DNA of 64,000 bases from Cupriavidus sp. YR651 (GCF_900101625.1 NZ_FMYZ01000001.1:714304-778303), one strand, 5' to 3'; shown: positions 1 to 9,583, numbered from the stretch's first letter. Notes: generated by a model from the letters alone, not told the origin. Translations and numbers: made by a program.

Positions 1-244
1 GCGGACATAGATGCCGTCCATTGATGAGCCGAATCGATTACCGATAAGGTGACGGCTAGTTGTCGTATAACAAGCAGCCACGGTGTCGTGACAGGTGTCG
101 TTTTTGCGCCGCATTCTGCGCCTGCAGCCGCGTCCGGTCTCCCAAATTGCAAGGCTCAACGAGTGGTGGACTATGCGTCGCAAGCCCCAGTCGCTACACT
201 TGCAGCACGAAAAATCTGAATCCCCCAATATCTTGTCTGTCGTC

Positions 245-526
245 ATGAATCAGGAGATCGCGTACCTCCACCCCGTCAAGACCGCACGCGCACTTGTGCT
301 CGTCTACCTGTGCTTTTCGGTGCCGATTGTGGCCATGGGTCTGTTCGTAGCCTTTGTCCGATACGGCGATCTGCCCGGGATCACAGTGTTCACCGCACTG
401 ATCCTGAACGCACTGATCGGTTTCGGACTGCTGTGGCTGGGATGCAAGGCGTATAACTGGGTGGCTGCGCGCTTCGGCGGCATCGAGGTACACGTTCGCG
501 AACTCACGCCTGACGATCGTCACTGA
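245..526 (+). CDS. Small two-helix inner-membrane protein, function unknown
   Basis: A 93-residue protein with two hydrophobic stretches (about residues 15-38 and 45-67) and a short charged tail ending in PDDRH, so probably a small inner-membrane protein. The frame stays open upstream to base 95. That extension is Arg-rich and does not look like natural coding sequence, so I chose the ATG at 245 (MNQEIAY). No good ribosome binding site is visible, so the start is uncertain. I do not recognise a named family. It converges with rmuC. Confidence 0.55.
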   Translation: MNQEIAYLHPVKTARALVLVYLCFSVPIVAMGLFVAFVRYGDLPGITVFTALILNALIGFGLLWLGCKAYNWVAARFGGIEVHVRELTPDDRH

Positions 527-592
527 GCCGTCACTGCGTCGCTACTGAGCGATCAGCACCAGGCGGCCTGCGCGGCCGCTTGAGCATCCCCT

Positions 593-621
593 GAGGATCG
601 CCTTGCCGATCCTCTCGTTTT
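593..621 (+). terminator. Intrinsic terminator between the small membrane gene and rmuC
   Basis: GAGGATCG (593-600) pairs with CGATCCTC (607-614) around a 6-nt loop and is followed by TCGTTTTAT. It lies between convergent genes, and the T-rich side suits plus-strand transcription. Confidence 0.6.
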
Positions 622-632
622 ATCTCTGCGGC

Positions 633-2159
633 CTACTGCTGGGCCGTGCCGCCGCCTTCCTGCGGCTGCGGCGGCTGTTCGGGCACCCCACTCCCCGCCA
701 TCCCCACCGCTCCTGCAGTTCCCAATAGCTGCTCCGCCATCTCTCCGGGCAGTGCCTCCACGGTCCTCAGCTTGCGCTCCATCTGGCGTGTGCGTACCTC
801 GGCTTGCTCGATGTTTCGCGCGGCGCGCACGAGCGTATCGCGCGTCTTGGCCAATATTTCGCCGAACTTGCCGAACTCGGTCTTCACCGCGCCGAGCACC
901 TCCCAGACTTCGCTGGAACGTTTCTCCAGCGCCAGCGTGCGGAATCCCATCTGCAGGCTGTTGAGCAGCGCCGTCAGCGTCGTCGGCCCCGCCACGGTCA
1001 CGCGGAAATCACGCTGCAGCAGATCGGTCAGGCCGGGGCGGCGCAGCACTTCTGCGTAGAGGCCCTCGGTTGGCAGGAAGAGAATGGCGAAATCGGTCGT
1101 AGCCGGTGGCGACAGATATTTCTCGGCAATGGTCTGCGCTTCGCGGCGCAATGCCACTTCCAGCTCGCGACCGGCACTGGCCACGCCCTCTACGTCACCA
1201 TGCTCCTGCGCATCGACCAGGCGCTCGTATTGTTCCTTCGGAAACTTGGCGTCGATCGGCAGCCACACCGGCCCACCATTGCTATCGCGCCCCGGCAGGC
1301 GAATGGCAAACTCCACGCGCGCGCCGGAGTTGCGGACCGTCTCCACGTTCTTGGCGTACTGCTCCGCTGTCAACATCTGCTCGAGCAGCATTTCCAGTTG
1401 CACTTCGCCCCACGTACCGCGTGATTTCACATTCGTCAGTACGCGCTTGAGATCGCCTACGCCCTGCGCCAGCACCTGCATTTCGCCCAGCCCGCGGTGT
1501 ACTTGCTCGAGCCGGTCCGAAACCAGCTTGAACGATTCGCCCAGTCGCTGTTCCAGCGTTGCATGCAGCTTCTCATCCACGGTCCGACGCATTTCCTCGA
1601 GCTTGGCCGCATTGTTGGCCTCGATGTCGCGAAGCTTCTGTTCGAGCGTGGCACGAACCTGAGCCAGTTGCCGCTCGTTGGCTTCGGACATCTGCGCCAG
1701 TTGCTGCTGCAGGCCGTCGCCAAACCGCCGCAGCGACAGCGCCTGTTCCTCGCGCCCCTGCTGCCCCTGCAGCAACAGATGCTGGCGGAAGTGCTCCTGT
1801 TGTTGAGTGTTCGATTCCGTCAGCTTGGCCAGTTGCTGCGCGAACGTGTCGATCTGGTTGTTCTGCAGCGTGGCAATGCTGGTCAGTTGCGACGACAACG
1901 TCTGCTGGAAGCGCAGCATCTGCTGTCCCGCTTCACCACGGTTGGCGCGCGCGGTCTCGCCGACTTCGGTACGCAGTTCGCGCTCCAGTCGCTCCAGGCC
2001 ACGCGTGGTGTCGTCGCGCACGTTGCCGCGCATCTCCGTCAGCACGCGCAACAGGTCGGCAGACGGCGACGACGCGTCCCGCCCACGCCAGACGAGCATT
2101 ACCAGCAGCAAAACCGCTACGAGCACGGCGGCGAGGGTCAGTACGGCAATCAGGGTCAT
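633..2159 (-). CDS. rmuC: DNA recombination protein RmuC
   Basis: A 508-residue protein with an N-terminal membrane anchor (about residues 3-24, rich in Leu/Val/Ala). A long Gln/Glu-rich coiled coil follows (about 35-215), then the conserved RmuC nuclease-like domain (about 230-460) with the stretch LPIDAKFPKEQYERLV. The Pro/Gly/Gln-rich tail is typical of the family. RmuC limits inversions at short inverted repeats in E. coli and is thought to be a nuclease of the PD-(D/E)XK type; the biochemical activity is family knowledge, not visible here. It stands alone on the minus strand, 63 bases after the end of the hydroxyacid dehydrogenase gene. No clear Shine-Dalgarno precedes the ATG. Confidence 0.93.
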   Translation of the reverse strand: MTLIAVLTLAAVLVAVLLLVMLVWRGRDASSPSADLLRVLTEMRGNVRDDTTRGLERLERELRTEVGETARANRGEAGQQMLRFQQTLSSQLTSIATLQNNQIDTFAQQLAKLTESNTQQQEHFRQHLLLQGQQGREEQALSLRRFGDGLQQQLAQMSEANERQLAQVRATLEQKLRDIEANNAAKLEEMRRTVDEKLHATLEQRLGESFKLVSDRLEQVHRGLGEMQVLAQGVGDLKRVLTNVKSRGTWGEVQLEMLLEQMLTAEQYAKNVETVRNSGARVEFAIRLPGRDSNGGPVWLPIDAKFPKEQYERLVDAQEHGDVEGVASAGRELEVALRREAQTIAEKYLSPPATTDFAILFLPTEGLYAEVLRRPGLTDLLQRDFRVTVAGPTTLTALLNSLQMGFRTLALEKRSSEVWEVLGAVKTEFGKFGEILAKTRDTLVRAARNIEQAEVRTRQMERKLRTVEALPGEMAEQLLGTAGAVGMAGSGVPEQPPQPQEGGGTAQQ

Positions 2160-2222
2160 GGAAGCGAAAACTAGACAATCGGAGCGCCGCGATCCATGCC
2201 AGATCGCGGCGGCGTTCAGCGA

Positions 2223-3227
2223 TCAGCGACGATGCGCCATCACCTCGGGGTTGATGACCGAAGACGGCTTGCCGGATTGCGGACCCGCATCGAGGGCCGC
2301 GATCAGATTGTCCGCAGCCAGGTTAGCCATCGCGCGGCGCGTCTTTTCCGACGCGCTGGCGATGTGCGGCGTCAGCACCACGTTCGGCACGGTCAACAGG
2401 TCCGGATGCACGCGGGGTTCGCCCTCGAACACGTCGAGGCCCGCCGCGAAAATCCGGCGGTCGCGCAGTGCCGCGGCCAATGCGCCGTCGTCAACGATGC
2501 CGCCGCGCGCCAGGTTGATCAGCGTGGCCGTGGGCTTCATCAGCGCGAGCTCTGCCGCACCAATGGCGTGATGGCTCTCCGGGCTGTACGGCAACACCAG
2601 AACCAGGTGATCGGATTGTTGCAGCAACTCGGCCTTGCTGACGTAGCGCGCGTTCAGTGCCCGCTCGGTATCGGCGGGTAACCGGCTGCGATTGTGATAG
2701 AGGACCTGCATGCCGAAGCCGGCCGCGCGTCGCGCCAGCGCCTGGCCGATCCGCCCCATGCCAAGGATGCCCAGCGAGCTGCCGTACACGTCCATGCCGA
2801 CCAGCATGTCGTAGCTCCAGCGCTCCCACTTGCCGGCGCGCAGGTAGTGCTCGGACTCGGTCACGCGCCGTGCGGTGGCCATCAACAGTGCCCAGCCGAA
2901 ATCCGCGGTGGTCTCGGTGAGCACGTCGGGCGTGTTGGTCGCAACGATGCCCGCGGCGGTCAGCGCCGGTATGTCGAGGTTGTTGTAGCCCACTGCCATG
3001 TTGCACACGGCCCGCAAGGCCGGCAGTCCGGCCACCACACCGGCGTCGATCTTGTCGGCGGCATTCGCCAGCACACCGGCCTTGCCCGCCAGGCGGCCTT
3101 TCAGCGCGGCGGCATCCAGCACGACGTCATCCTGGTTGCTGTCGACTTCGAAATACTGCGCGAGCCGGTCGATCACGTCAGGAAAGATCGCGCGGGTAAC
3201 AAGGACGGAAGGCTTCATGGCAGTCAT
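2223..3227 (-). CDS. D-2-hydroxyacid dehydrogenase (glyoxylate/hydroxypyruvate/2-ketogluconate reductase type)
   Basis: An NAD(P)H-dependent D-isomer-specific 2-hydroxyacid dehydrogenase of about 334 residues. The Rossmann nucleotide loop is LGMGRIGQALA, and the three catalytic positions are recognisable: Arg in NLARGGIVD, Glu in DVFEGEPRVH and His in LTPHIASAS. The sequence resembles GhrB-like enzymes that reduce glyoxylate, hydroxypyruvate or 2-keto-D-gluconate; the exact substrate cannot be told from sequence. The ATG at 3227 overlaps the stop of the upstream transporter gene in an ATGA, which suggests translational coupling. An in-frame ATG at 3218 (MKPSVLV) is an alternative start. The open frame continues upstream to 3830, but that part is the antisense shadow of the transporter. 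Confidence 0.88.
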   Translation of the reverse strand: MTAMKPSVLVTRAIFPDVIDRLAQYFEVDSNQDDVVLDAAALKGRLAGKAGVLANAADKIDAGVVAGLPALRAVCNMAVGYNNLDIPALTAAGIVATNTPDVLTETTADFGWALLMATARRVTESEHYLRAGKWERWSYDMLVGMDVYGSSLGILGMGRIGQALARRAAGFGMQVLYHNRSRLPADTERALNARYVSKAELLQQSDHLVLVLPYSPESHHAIGAAELALMKPTATLINLARGGIVDDGALAAALRDRRIFAAGLDVFEGEPRVHPDLLTVPNVVLTPHIASASEKTRRAMANLAADNLIAALDAGPQSGKPSSVINPEVMAHRR

Positions 3228-4654
3228 ACGTGGAAGAAAAGGAACGTCATCACCAGGAAAATCGGCAACAGCACGGCACACGACCATGCCATGTAGCCAA
3301 AGAAGCTCGGCATGCGAACGCCGCGGCTTTCGGCAATCGCCTTGACCATCAGGTTGGGCGCATTGCCGATATACGTATTGGCGCCCATGAACACGGCGCC
3401 GGCCGAAATGGCCGCCAGCGTGGAGGCTTCGCGCGTCATCAGCGTGGCCGGGTCGCCTCCGGCCGTGTTGAAGAACACGAGGTATGTTGGCGCGTTGTCG
3501 AGGAATGAGGAGAGGATACCGGTTGCCCAGAAGTACATGCTGTCGATCGGCTGGCCCTTGCTGTCGCTGACAGCGTGGATCACGCCGGCAAACGCGCCAT
3601 CGGTCCCGGCCTTCAGCATCGCGATGACCGGGATGATCGTGAGAAAGATGCCGGCGAACAGCTTGCCGACTTCCAGGATCGGTTCCCAGTTGAACTCGTT
3701 CCTGCTGCGCGCCGTGCGGGGCGTGGCCAGCAGCGACACCACGGTGACGACGATCAGCAGCACGTCGCGCATCAGGGCCGGCAACGGCACCTCGGTACCC
3801 ATCACGTCGAACGCGATGCCCGGCTTCCACAGGCCACTCATCAGCACCAGGCCGATCACGGCCAGCAGCAGTACAAAATTGACCTTGCCCTCGATGCGAA
3901 TGCCGGCCGAATCCGGGGTCGGATCGCGTGCGATGGGCAATTCCTCCTCCCTGTTCAGGAAGTAATGGCGGTCCACCACATAGAACAGCGCCAGCAGGAT
4001 CACCCAGACGAATATCGTCTCCGGCAGGATATTGCGCATCGTCCAGAAGAAGTCCACACCCTTCAGGAAGCCCAGGAACAGCGGCGGGTCGCCCAGCGGC
4101 GTCAGCGCCCCACCCGCGTTGGCCACCAGAAAGATGAAGAACACGACGACGTGCGCCACGTGGCGGCGATTGTCATTGGCGCGCAGCAACGGACGGATCA
4201 GCAACATGGCCGCGCCCGTGGTCCCCATGAAGCTGGCCAGCACTGTGCCAAGTGCAAGGATGCTGGTGTTGAGCCGCGGCGTCCCATGCAGGTTGCCGTG
4301 CACGCAGATGCCACCGGCCACGACGTACAGCGAAGTCAGCAGGACGATGAAAGGCACGTATTCGGCAAGCAGGGCGTGGACCGTGCTGACCACCGCCGCA
4401 TGGGTGCCGTACTGCATGGCGAACGGCACCAGGAACAGCAGGCCCCACACCGCGGAAATCTTGCCGTAGTGGTGATGCCAGAAGTGAGGTGCGAACAGTG
4501 GAAACAGGGCGATCGACAGCAGGATGCCGGCGAACGGCATCCCCCAGACGGGAGACAGCGCCGCGCCGTCGAGATCGGCCGCATGGACGAGCGTGGGAAA
4601 TAGTGCGATGGCAGCAAGCAAAGCCGGCGGCAGGATCGCGAAGGCACGTCGCAT
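3224..4654 (-). CDS. Sodium:proton antiporter, NhaD/CitMHS-like ion transporter
   Basis: A polytopic membrane protein of 476 residues with an N-terminal signal-like helix ending near VHAADLDG and about 11-12 further hydrophobic segments. The motifs GALTPLGDPPLF and FLDNAPTYLVFF, one in each half, are the inverted-repeat signature of the ion transporter superfamily that includes NhaD Na+/H+ antiporters. The annotation of related proteins is 'sodium:proton antiporter', so the substrate assignment is by family. The start at 4654 is supported by AAGGAGA about 10 bases upstream; the open frame extends further but without a plausible start. It overlaps the dehydrogenase gene downstream by four bases, forming a two-gene operon. 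Confidence 0.82.
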   Translation of the reverse strand: MRRAFAILPPALLAAIALFPTLVHAADLDGAALSPVWGMPFAGILLSIALFPLFAPHFWHHHYGKISAVWGLLFLVPFAMQYGTHAAVVSTVHALLAEYVPFIVLLTSLYVVAGGICVHGNLHGTPRLNTSILALGTVLASFMGTTGAAMLLIRPLLRANDNRRHVAHVVVFFIFLVANAGGALTPLGDPPLFLGFLKGVDFFWTMRNILPETIFVWVILLALFYVVDRHYFLNREEELPIARDPTPDSAGIRIEGKVNFVLLLAVIGLVLMSGLWKPGIAFDVMGTEVPLPALMRDVLLIVVTVVSLLATPRTARSRNEFNWEPILEVGKLFAGIFLTIIPVIAMLKAGTDGAFAGVIHAVSDSKGQPIDSMYFWATGILSSFLDNAPTYLVFFNTAGGDPATLMTREASTLAAISAGAVFMGANTYIGNAPNLMVKAIAESRGVRMPSFFGYMAWSCAVLLPIFLVMTFLFFHV

Positions 4655-4876
4655 CGAGCAGGATTCTCCTTGTCGCGAAACGAAAGCCGCCCGCGCGGTC
4701 AGGCTACGGCTTGCGCATGAAATGGCGAAAAGGCGCACGCGTCCGAGGCGTTGCAGGGCCTCGGACGTCAGCACGCAGCGAAGGGCTCAGTGTAAAGCAA
4801 ACCCCTTTGCGAAAGGTCTCAAAATGCGCGACAGGGGACCTCGCCCCGGACGTCGGGGCATTGGGGAATCCGGGCT

Positions 4877-5563
4877 TCAGCCCTGGTCGACGAGGATCAC
4901 GTGCACGCGATACGGGCCATGCGCGCCCAGCACGATGGTCTGCTCGATATCGCCCGTGCGGGAGGGCCCGCTGATGACGTTCGTGGCGCGCGGCAGCTGA
5001 CCATGCTCCGCGCGCATGCGGGCAAACGCCTCTTCGAGATTGACCACGATGCGGGACACTGGCACCACCGCGATGTGCGTCTCGGGCAGCAGCGCAGCCG
5101 AGGCAAAGGTTTCCGGCCCGGACAACAGCATCAGCGACCCGGTCTCCGCGATCGCCACGAAACAGCCGGTGATGCCGACGAGGTCGCCGTGATCATGATC
5201 GGCCTGCGGTTCGCGCACCGGGGGACGGCATTCCACCGTCAGCCCCTGCGCGTCCCACGGCAGGCTGCCGAAGCTGTCCCACGCCACGGCGCGGCGCACG
5301 AGCTTCAGCCCATCGAGATACCGGGCCACTGCGGCCGGGACATCGGCCAGCGTGGCCACGCGATCCACCGTCGACGACAACTTCCGCGCCTGCAGGCTGA
5401 AGGCTTCGACACGGTCCCCGGCCACGGGCGGCTGCGGCCCTTGCGGATGGCGCGTCAGGTAGTCCGCCACGGCCTCGCGCTCGCCGCTGGTCACCTTGGG
5501 GCCCCGACCCTGGGCGGCACGGATGCGGGCAAAGATGCGGTCACGGGCAGCGTTGGTTTCCAT
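4877..5563 (-). CDS. lutC: Lactate utilization protein C family (LUD domain)
   Basis: A 228-residue LUD-domain protein of the LutC/YkgG family. Family landmarks are the motif GITGCFVAIAETGSL in the middle and RATNVISGPSRTGDIEQTIVLGAHGP near the C-terminus, the latter containing the SRT/DIE pattern shared by LutC proteins. In Bacillus and many proteobacteria LutC acts with the iron-sulfur proteins LutA and LutB to oxidise L-lactate to pyruvate. Here neither lutA nor lutB is adjacent: the upstream gene is pncB and the downstream one is an ion transporter. It may work with partners encoded elsewhere, or have a separate role. Confidence 0.85.
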   Translation of the reverse strand: METNAARDRIFARIRAAQGRGPKVTSGEREAVADYLTRHPQGPQPPVAGDRVEAFSLQARKLSSTVDRVATLADVPAAVARYLDGLKLVRRAVAWDSFGSLPWDAQGLTVECRPPVREPQADHDHGDLVGITGCFVAIAETGSLMLLSGPETFASAALLPETHIAVVPVSRIVVNLEEAFARMRAEHGQLPRATNVISGPSRTGDIEQTIVLGAHGPYRVHVILVDQG

Positions 5564-5662
5564 GGCAATCGGTATCGGGTTTCAGGTGGGATCAGTTGGG
5601 ACCAGTCAGGATCCGGGACTGGCCGATTATAGGAGCGCGGACGGCGCCGGGCGTGAATCTTC

Positions 5663-6841
5663 CTAAGCCGATGGCTGAACCGTGAACACCTGGCGCAGGT
5701 AGGCCAGGTAGCCCGGATCGTCGCACATGGTTTTCTCCGGGGTATCCGACAGCTTGGCCACGGGCTGGCCATTGCAGCGCACCATCTTGATGACGATCTG
5801 CAACGGCGTGTAGCCGAGGTCGTTGGTCAGGTTGGTCCCGACGCCGAATGCCAGCTTGCAGCGGCCACGGAACCGCTCGTACAGTTCGATGACCTTCGGG
5901 ATGCTCAGCGCGTCGCTGAAAATCAACGTCTTGCCGCGTGGATCGACGCGGTTGGCGGTGTAATGCGCCAGCATGCGTTCGCCCCATTCCAGCGGGTCGC
6001 CGGAGTCGTGCCGCACGCCATCGAACAGCTTGCAGAAGTAGAGATCGAAATCGCGCAGGAAGGCATCGAAACCGTAGGTATCGGACAGCGCGATACCCAG
6101 GTCCCCACGATATTCACGTGCCCAGTTCTCCAGCGCGTACACCTGCGAATCGCGCAGGCGCGGCCCTAACGCCTGGCAGGCCTGCAGGTACTCGTGCGCC
6201 ATCGTGCCGAGCGGCGTCATGCCGTGCAGCCGCGCGAAGTGTACGTTGCTGCTGCCGGCCAGTTGCTGCCCGAGGATCCGGCGCGCGGTCAGCAGGACCT
6301 CCTCCTGCCAGTCGCGCGAGAAGCGACGGCGCGTGCCGTAGTCCGCGATCACGCAATCCGCATACGGCGCGGCCTTCAGCAGCGCGAGCTTGGCTTCCAG
6401 GCGCCTGCGGCCCTCGGCCAGGTCTGGCTCCGGCTGCGTCCGACGGAAATAGACTTCGTTGACGATGGCCAGCAGAGGCACCTCGAACAGGATCGTGTGC
6501 AGCCACGGCCCCCGGATCGTGATGTCGATCTCGCCGTTGCCCCCGGCAGACGGCGCGATCGAAACGTACTTCTCGTTCAGGTGGAACAGCGCGAGGAAGT
6601 CGACGAAATCGCTCTTGATAAAGCGCATTCCGCGCAGGTAGTCGAGCTCTTCCCCGGCGAAGCGCAACTGGCACAGGCGGGCCACCTCGGCACGGATCTC
6701 GTCGACATAAGGCGTGAGATCGACGCCGGCGTTGCGGCACTTGAAGCCATACTCGACCTGGGCTTGCGGAAAGTGGTGCAGCACCACCTGCATCATCGTG
6801 AACTTGTACAGGTCGGTGTCGAGCAGGGAGCGGATGATCAT
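5663..6841 (-). CDS. pncB: Nicotinate phosphoribosyltransferase
   Basis: A 392-residue enzyme that joins nicotinate to PRPP to give nicotinate mononucleotide in the NAD salvage (Preiss-Handler) pathway. The N-terminus [17 protein letters not shown] is the standard opening of bacterial PncB. Other conserved blocks are [37 protein letters not shown] and [18 protein letters not shown] chose the ATG at 6841 because it matches the conserved start; an ATG six codons earlier (6859) is possible, and neither has a strong ribosome binding site. It ends 99 bases before lutC and may be cotranscribed with it. Confidence 0.93.
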   Translation of the reverse strand: MIIRSLLDTDLYKFTMMQVVLHHFPQAQVEYGFKCRNAGVDLTPYVDEIRAEVARLCQLRFAGEELDYLRGMRFIKSDFVDFLALFHLNEKYVSIAPSAGGNGEIDITIRGPWLHTILFEVPLLAIVNEVYFRRTQPEPDLAEGRRRLEAKLALLKAAPYADCVIADYGTRRRFSRDWQEEVLLTARRILGQQLAGSSNVHFARLHGMTPLGTMAHEYLQACQALGPRLRDSQVYALENWAREYRGDLGIALSDTYGFDAFLRDFDLYFCKLFDGVRHDSGDPLEWGERMLAHYTANRVDPRGKTLIFSDALSIPKVIELYERFRGRCKLAFGVGTNLTNDLGYTPLQIVIKMVRCNGQPVAKLSDTPEKTMCDDPGYLAYLRQVFTVQPSA

Positions 6842-6910
6842 AACGAGGCCAGACGGCATGCCGGGGTCAGGCCGACATGCTAACCGAAAGTGATGTGGCG
6901 GCGCGGCGCA

Positions 6911-7438
6911 TCAGCCACCGTCGAGATATCGCTGCGCTGGCTTCACCTGCCGCCCTTGCACGCACCATAGCGGCTTGCCCTGCGCGTCCTGGCAGGAAAC
7001 CAGCGTGGCCCGGTCGCGCGGCACGGCAGCCGGAAGCGGATCGGCAAAATAGCCTGATGCCACGATGATGCGCTCCTGGTAGACCGGCCGTCCTGCGCGG
7101 TCGAAGCGCAGCACCTGGATCAGCGTGTTGGGCGGTGGCTGCAATGCCGGGTCGCACGGCAGGAAGCCCTCACGATTACAGTTGGCGAGCGCCTCGCCGG
7201 CCGGGGCACGGACCACGCTGAAGCTGTCCCAGTCGAACGCCGTCAGCGCAGAGAGCGTCACCGGCTGGTCCGTCCGCGCACGCCATGCCACCAGCCGGGA
7301 GACCACGCTGCCGGCCATCTCCCCCTGGGTCGGCGCGTTGGCCAGTCCCTGCGCGTCGGCAGGCGTCAACGCCGGCCAGAGCATGGCCGCGGCGGCGAGC
7401 AGGCAGGCGAGGTGGCGCTGGCGGGCGCATACCGGCAT
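6911..7438 (-). CDS. Secreted protein of unknown function
   Basis: A 175-residue protein with a clear Sec signal peptide: basic start, hydrophobic core ACLLAAAAMLW and a probable cleavage at ADAQG. The mature part has four cysteines (two in NCNREGFLPCD, two in SCQDAQGKPLWC), suggesting disulfide bonds in the periplasm. I do not recognise a family. The ATG at 7438 is preceded by AAGGA at normal spacing; the frame extends upstream to 7615 through a strong hairpin, which argues against a longer product. It runs toward pncB with a 69-base gap. Confidence 0.7.
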   Translation of the reverse strand: MPVCARQRHLACLLAAAAMLWPALTPADAQGLANAPTQGEMAGSVVSRLVAWRARTDQPVTLSALTAFDWDSFSVVRAPAGEALANCNREGFLPCDPALQPPPNTLIQVLRFDRAGRPVYQERIIVASGYFADPLPAAVPRDRATLVSCQDAQGKPLWCVQGRQVKPAQRYLDGG

Positions 7439-7460
7439 GGTGAATATCCTTGTTCGGCAA

Positions 7461-7495
7461 GGGCTTTTTCCCACGAAAACCATGGGAAAAAGCCC
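7461..7495. other. Perfect 12-bp stem-loop in the 5' region of the secreted-protein gene
   Basis: GGGCTTTTTCCC (7461-7472) and GGGAAAAAGCCC (7484-7495) form a perfect 12-bp inverted repeat with an 11-base loop. It sits 22 bases upstream of the minus-strand ATG at 7438, so it could fold in the mRNA leader beside the ribosome binding site or act as a protein-binding site. There is no T-run after either arm, so it is not a standard terminator. Confidence 0.55.
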
Positions 7496-7841
7496 CGGGT
7501 GACACAGGGGAATAGTAGTCCCTCCGTGCCCCATCCGACACCCAAATCCCGCTCGGCACCCGCCCCAAACTGCCCTGCAGGCCCATTCCAGCGGGGTGCC
7601 GGCACAAAAGTACATAAAGAAATAAGAAAACTATCTGACCCGGCTATATAGACTGGCTATCCTTGCGGGAAGGCTCGGATACAATATCGGTCTTTGAAAG
7701 GCCACGGCCCCCGTTCGCCCCGACTTACCCCGATTGACATGCGCGTTGCGCGCGTGTCTGTCGGCCAGCCGGATGAGCGGCAGGCAAGAAGCGGCCTGAA
7801 CAGTTTCCCATCAAAGACCGATCCGTTTTTCTGGAACCGAA
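7496..7841. other. Divergent intergenic region upstream of fdxA
   Basis: This gene-free stretch lies between the secreted-protein gene (minus) and fdxA (plus) and is AT-richer than its surroundings around 7605-7690. It has TATATA at 7645-7650 and a TACAAT hexamer at 7680-7685 that could be a -10 box for fdxA, though I see no convincing -35 partner. Nothing else is recognised in it. Confidence 0.4.
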
Positions 7842-8165
7842 ATGACTCACGTTGTCACCGAATCCTGCATCCGTTGCCGCTACACCGACTGCGTTGATGT
7901 GTGTCCGGTCGATTGTTTCCGCGAAGGCCCGAACTTCCTGGCCATCGACCCCGACGAATGCATCGATTGCGCCGTGTGCGTCGCCGAATGCCCGGTGAAC
8001 GCGATCTACGCCGAGGAAGACGTTCCGGGCGACCAGCAGCAGTTCATCGACCTGAACGCCGAGCTGGCCCGGACGTGGCCGTCCATCACCAAGACCAAGG
8101 CGCCGCTGGCCGAGGCCGAGGAATGGAAGGACGCCACTGACAAGCTGCAATACCTGCAGCGGTAA
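7842..8165 (+). CDS. fdxA: 7Fe ferredoxin FdxA
   Basis: A 107-residue ferredoxin with one [3Fe-4S] and one [4Fe-4S] cluster, a soluble electron carrier. Cysteines at 9, 17, 21 and 25 ([20 protein letters not shown]) and the second set in [13 protein letters not shown] follow the seven-iron pattern of Azotobacter FdI and proteobacterial FdxA. Length and C-terminal extension match the family. A ferredoxin-NADP reductase gene follows 74 bases downstream in the same direction, making a plausible electron-transfer pair. Confidence 0.93.
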   Translation: MTHVVTESCIRCRYTDCVDVCPVDCFREGPNFLAIDPDECIDCAVCVAECPVNAIYAEEDVPGDQQQFIDLNAELARTWPSITKTKAPLAEAEEWKDATDKLQYLQR

Positions 8166-8239
8166 AACAAAAGAAAGCCGTCCCCGCGCTTTCCCGCAAT
8201 GCCGGGCACATCGCGTGCCCACAACGTATCAGGACGAAT

Positions 8240-9343
8240 ATGGACTTGAGCATTCCAAATCCCGTGGCCGACGCGACCCAACAGGCCGGCGGGAACCCCG
8301 GCGGGCAGCCGCTGGAAATCGATGCGCTGATCGTGGGCGCAGGCCCCGTCGGCCTGTTCCAGGTCTTTGAACTGGGGCTGCTCGAAATCAAGGCGCACGT
8401 GATCGACTCGCTCAAGGTAGTGGGCGGCCAGTGCGTCGAGCTCTACCCGGACAAGCCTATCTACGACATCCCGGCGGTGCCCATCTGCACGGGCCAGGAA
8501 CTGACCGATAACCTGCTCAAGCAGATCGAGCCGTTCGAGCCCACGTTCCACCTGGGCCAGGAAGTCGCCGTCGTGGAACGCCGCGAAGACGGCCGCTTCT
8601 TCGTCGAGACGTCCCTCGGAACGCGCTTCATCACGAAGACCATCTTCATCGCCGCTGGCGTGGGCTCGTTCCAGCCGCGCACGGTGAAGGTCGAAGGCAT
8701 CGACAAGTTCGACGGCAAGCAGTTGTTCTACCGCGTGAAGGATCCGAGCCGCTTCCACGGCCGCAACCTGGTCATCGTCGGTGGCGGTGACTCGGCGCTG
8801 GACTGGACGCTGGACCTGGTCGGCAAGGCCGAGTCCGTGGTGATGATCCACCGCCGCGACGGCTTCCGTGCCGCGCCCGCCTCTGTCGCCAAGATGAAGG
8901 AACTGTGCGAACAGATGGAGATGCAGTTCATGGTGGGCCAGATCAGCGGCTACGAGGAACGCGACGGCCTGCTCACCGAGATCAAGGTTACCGGCGGTGA
9001 CGGCGTGACGCGCCGACTGCCGCTGGACGACCTGCTGGTGTTCTTTGGCCTGTCGCCCAAGCTCGGCCCGATCGCCGAGTGGGGCCTCGAGCTCGAGCGC
9101 AAGCAGATCAAGGTGGATACGGAGAAGTTCGAAACGAACATCCCGGGCATCTTCGCCGTGGGCGACATCAACACCTACCCCGGCAAGAAGAAGCTGATCC
9201 TCTCGGGCTTCCACGAGTGTGCGCTGGCCGCTTTTGGCGCTGCGCCGTACATCTTCCCCGAGAAGAAGATCCACATGCAGTACACGACGACGTCGCCGAA
9301 ACTGCACAAGATCCTCGGCGTGGATTCGCCGGTGTTCGACTGA
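8240..9343 (+). CDS. Ferredoxin--NADP+ reductase, thioredoxin-reductase-like type
   Basis: A 367-residue flavoprotein of the TrxR-like ferredoxin-NADP reductase class. The FAD-binding GxGxxG is in [10 protein letters not shown] near residue 32, and the NADP-binding loop is [10 protein letters not shown] in the middle. The second FAD contact is [16 protein letters not shown] near the C-terminus. There is no CxxC pair as in true thioredoxin reductase, which supports the FNR assignment. It reduces ferredoxin with NADPH or the reverse, in the cytoplasm. AGGACG precedes the ATG. Adjacency to fdxA suggests its natural partner, and a strong terminator follows. Confidence 0.9.
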   Translation: MDLSIPNPVADATQQAGGNPGGQPLEIDALIVGAGPVGLFQVFELGLLEIKAHVIDSLKVVGGQCVELYPDKPIYDIPAVPICTGQELTDNLLKQIEPFEPTFHLGQEVAVVERREDGRFFVETSLGTRFITKTIFIAAGVGSFQPRTVKVEGIDKFDGKQLFYRVKDPSRFHGRNLVIVGGGDSALDWTLDLVGKAESVVMIHRRDGFRAAPASVAKMKELCEQMEMQFMVGQISGYEERDGLLTEIKVTGGDGVTRRLPLDDLLVFFGLSPKLGPIAEWGLELERKQIKVDTEKFETNIPGIFAVGDINTYPGKKKLILSGFHECALAAFGAAPYIFPEKKIHMQYTTTSPKLHKILGVDSPVFD

Positions 9344-9365
9344 TCCGTCGACGCGAATACAAAAA

Positions 9366-9388
9366 GACCGCCTCCGGGCGGTTTTTTT
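9366..9388 (+). terminator. Intrinsic terminator after the ferredoxin reductase gene
   Basis: ACCGCC (9367-9372) pairs with GGCGGT (9377-9382) around TCCG, followed by a run of T through 9388. An A-run precedes it, so it could also work on the other strand. Confidence 0.85.
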
Positions 9389-9390
9389 GT

Positions 9391-9418
9391 TTGCACAAAT
9401 CAAAAAGCTGGCTATAAT
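9391..9418 (+). promoter_or_regulatory. Possible distal promoter upstream of tRNA-Asn
   Basis: TTGCAC (9391-9396) and TATAAT (9413-9418) are spaced by 16 bases. It directly follows the preceding terminator and points toward the tRNA. Confidence 0.5.
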
Positions 9419-9538
9419 GCGGCCTCGCTGCTGAACACGGCGCGAAGCAAACGGCGGAAACGCCCGCTGCAAGCCGATTCCAGGGCGACCCAGAGTTTTG
9501 GAAACGACTTCCAACGAAAATAAAACGTTGAAAAGTTG

Positions 9539-9568
9539 TTGACGAAACGAAGAGAAGCTGGTTATAAT
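9539..9568 (+). promoter_or_regulatory. Sigma-70 promoter of tRNA-Asn
   Basis: TTGACG (9539-9544) and TATAAT (9563-9568) with an 18-base spacer end 15 bases before the mature tRNA. This is a near-consensus housekeeping promoter. Confidence 0.75.
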
Positions 9569-9583
9569 TTCTTTCTCAGCTGT

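Noticed and set aside
3228..3830. N-terminal extension of the hydroxyacid dehydrogenase frame
   Set aside because: It overlaps the transporter gene in another frame and would double the enzyme length without any domain.
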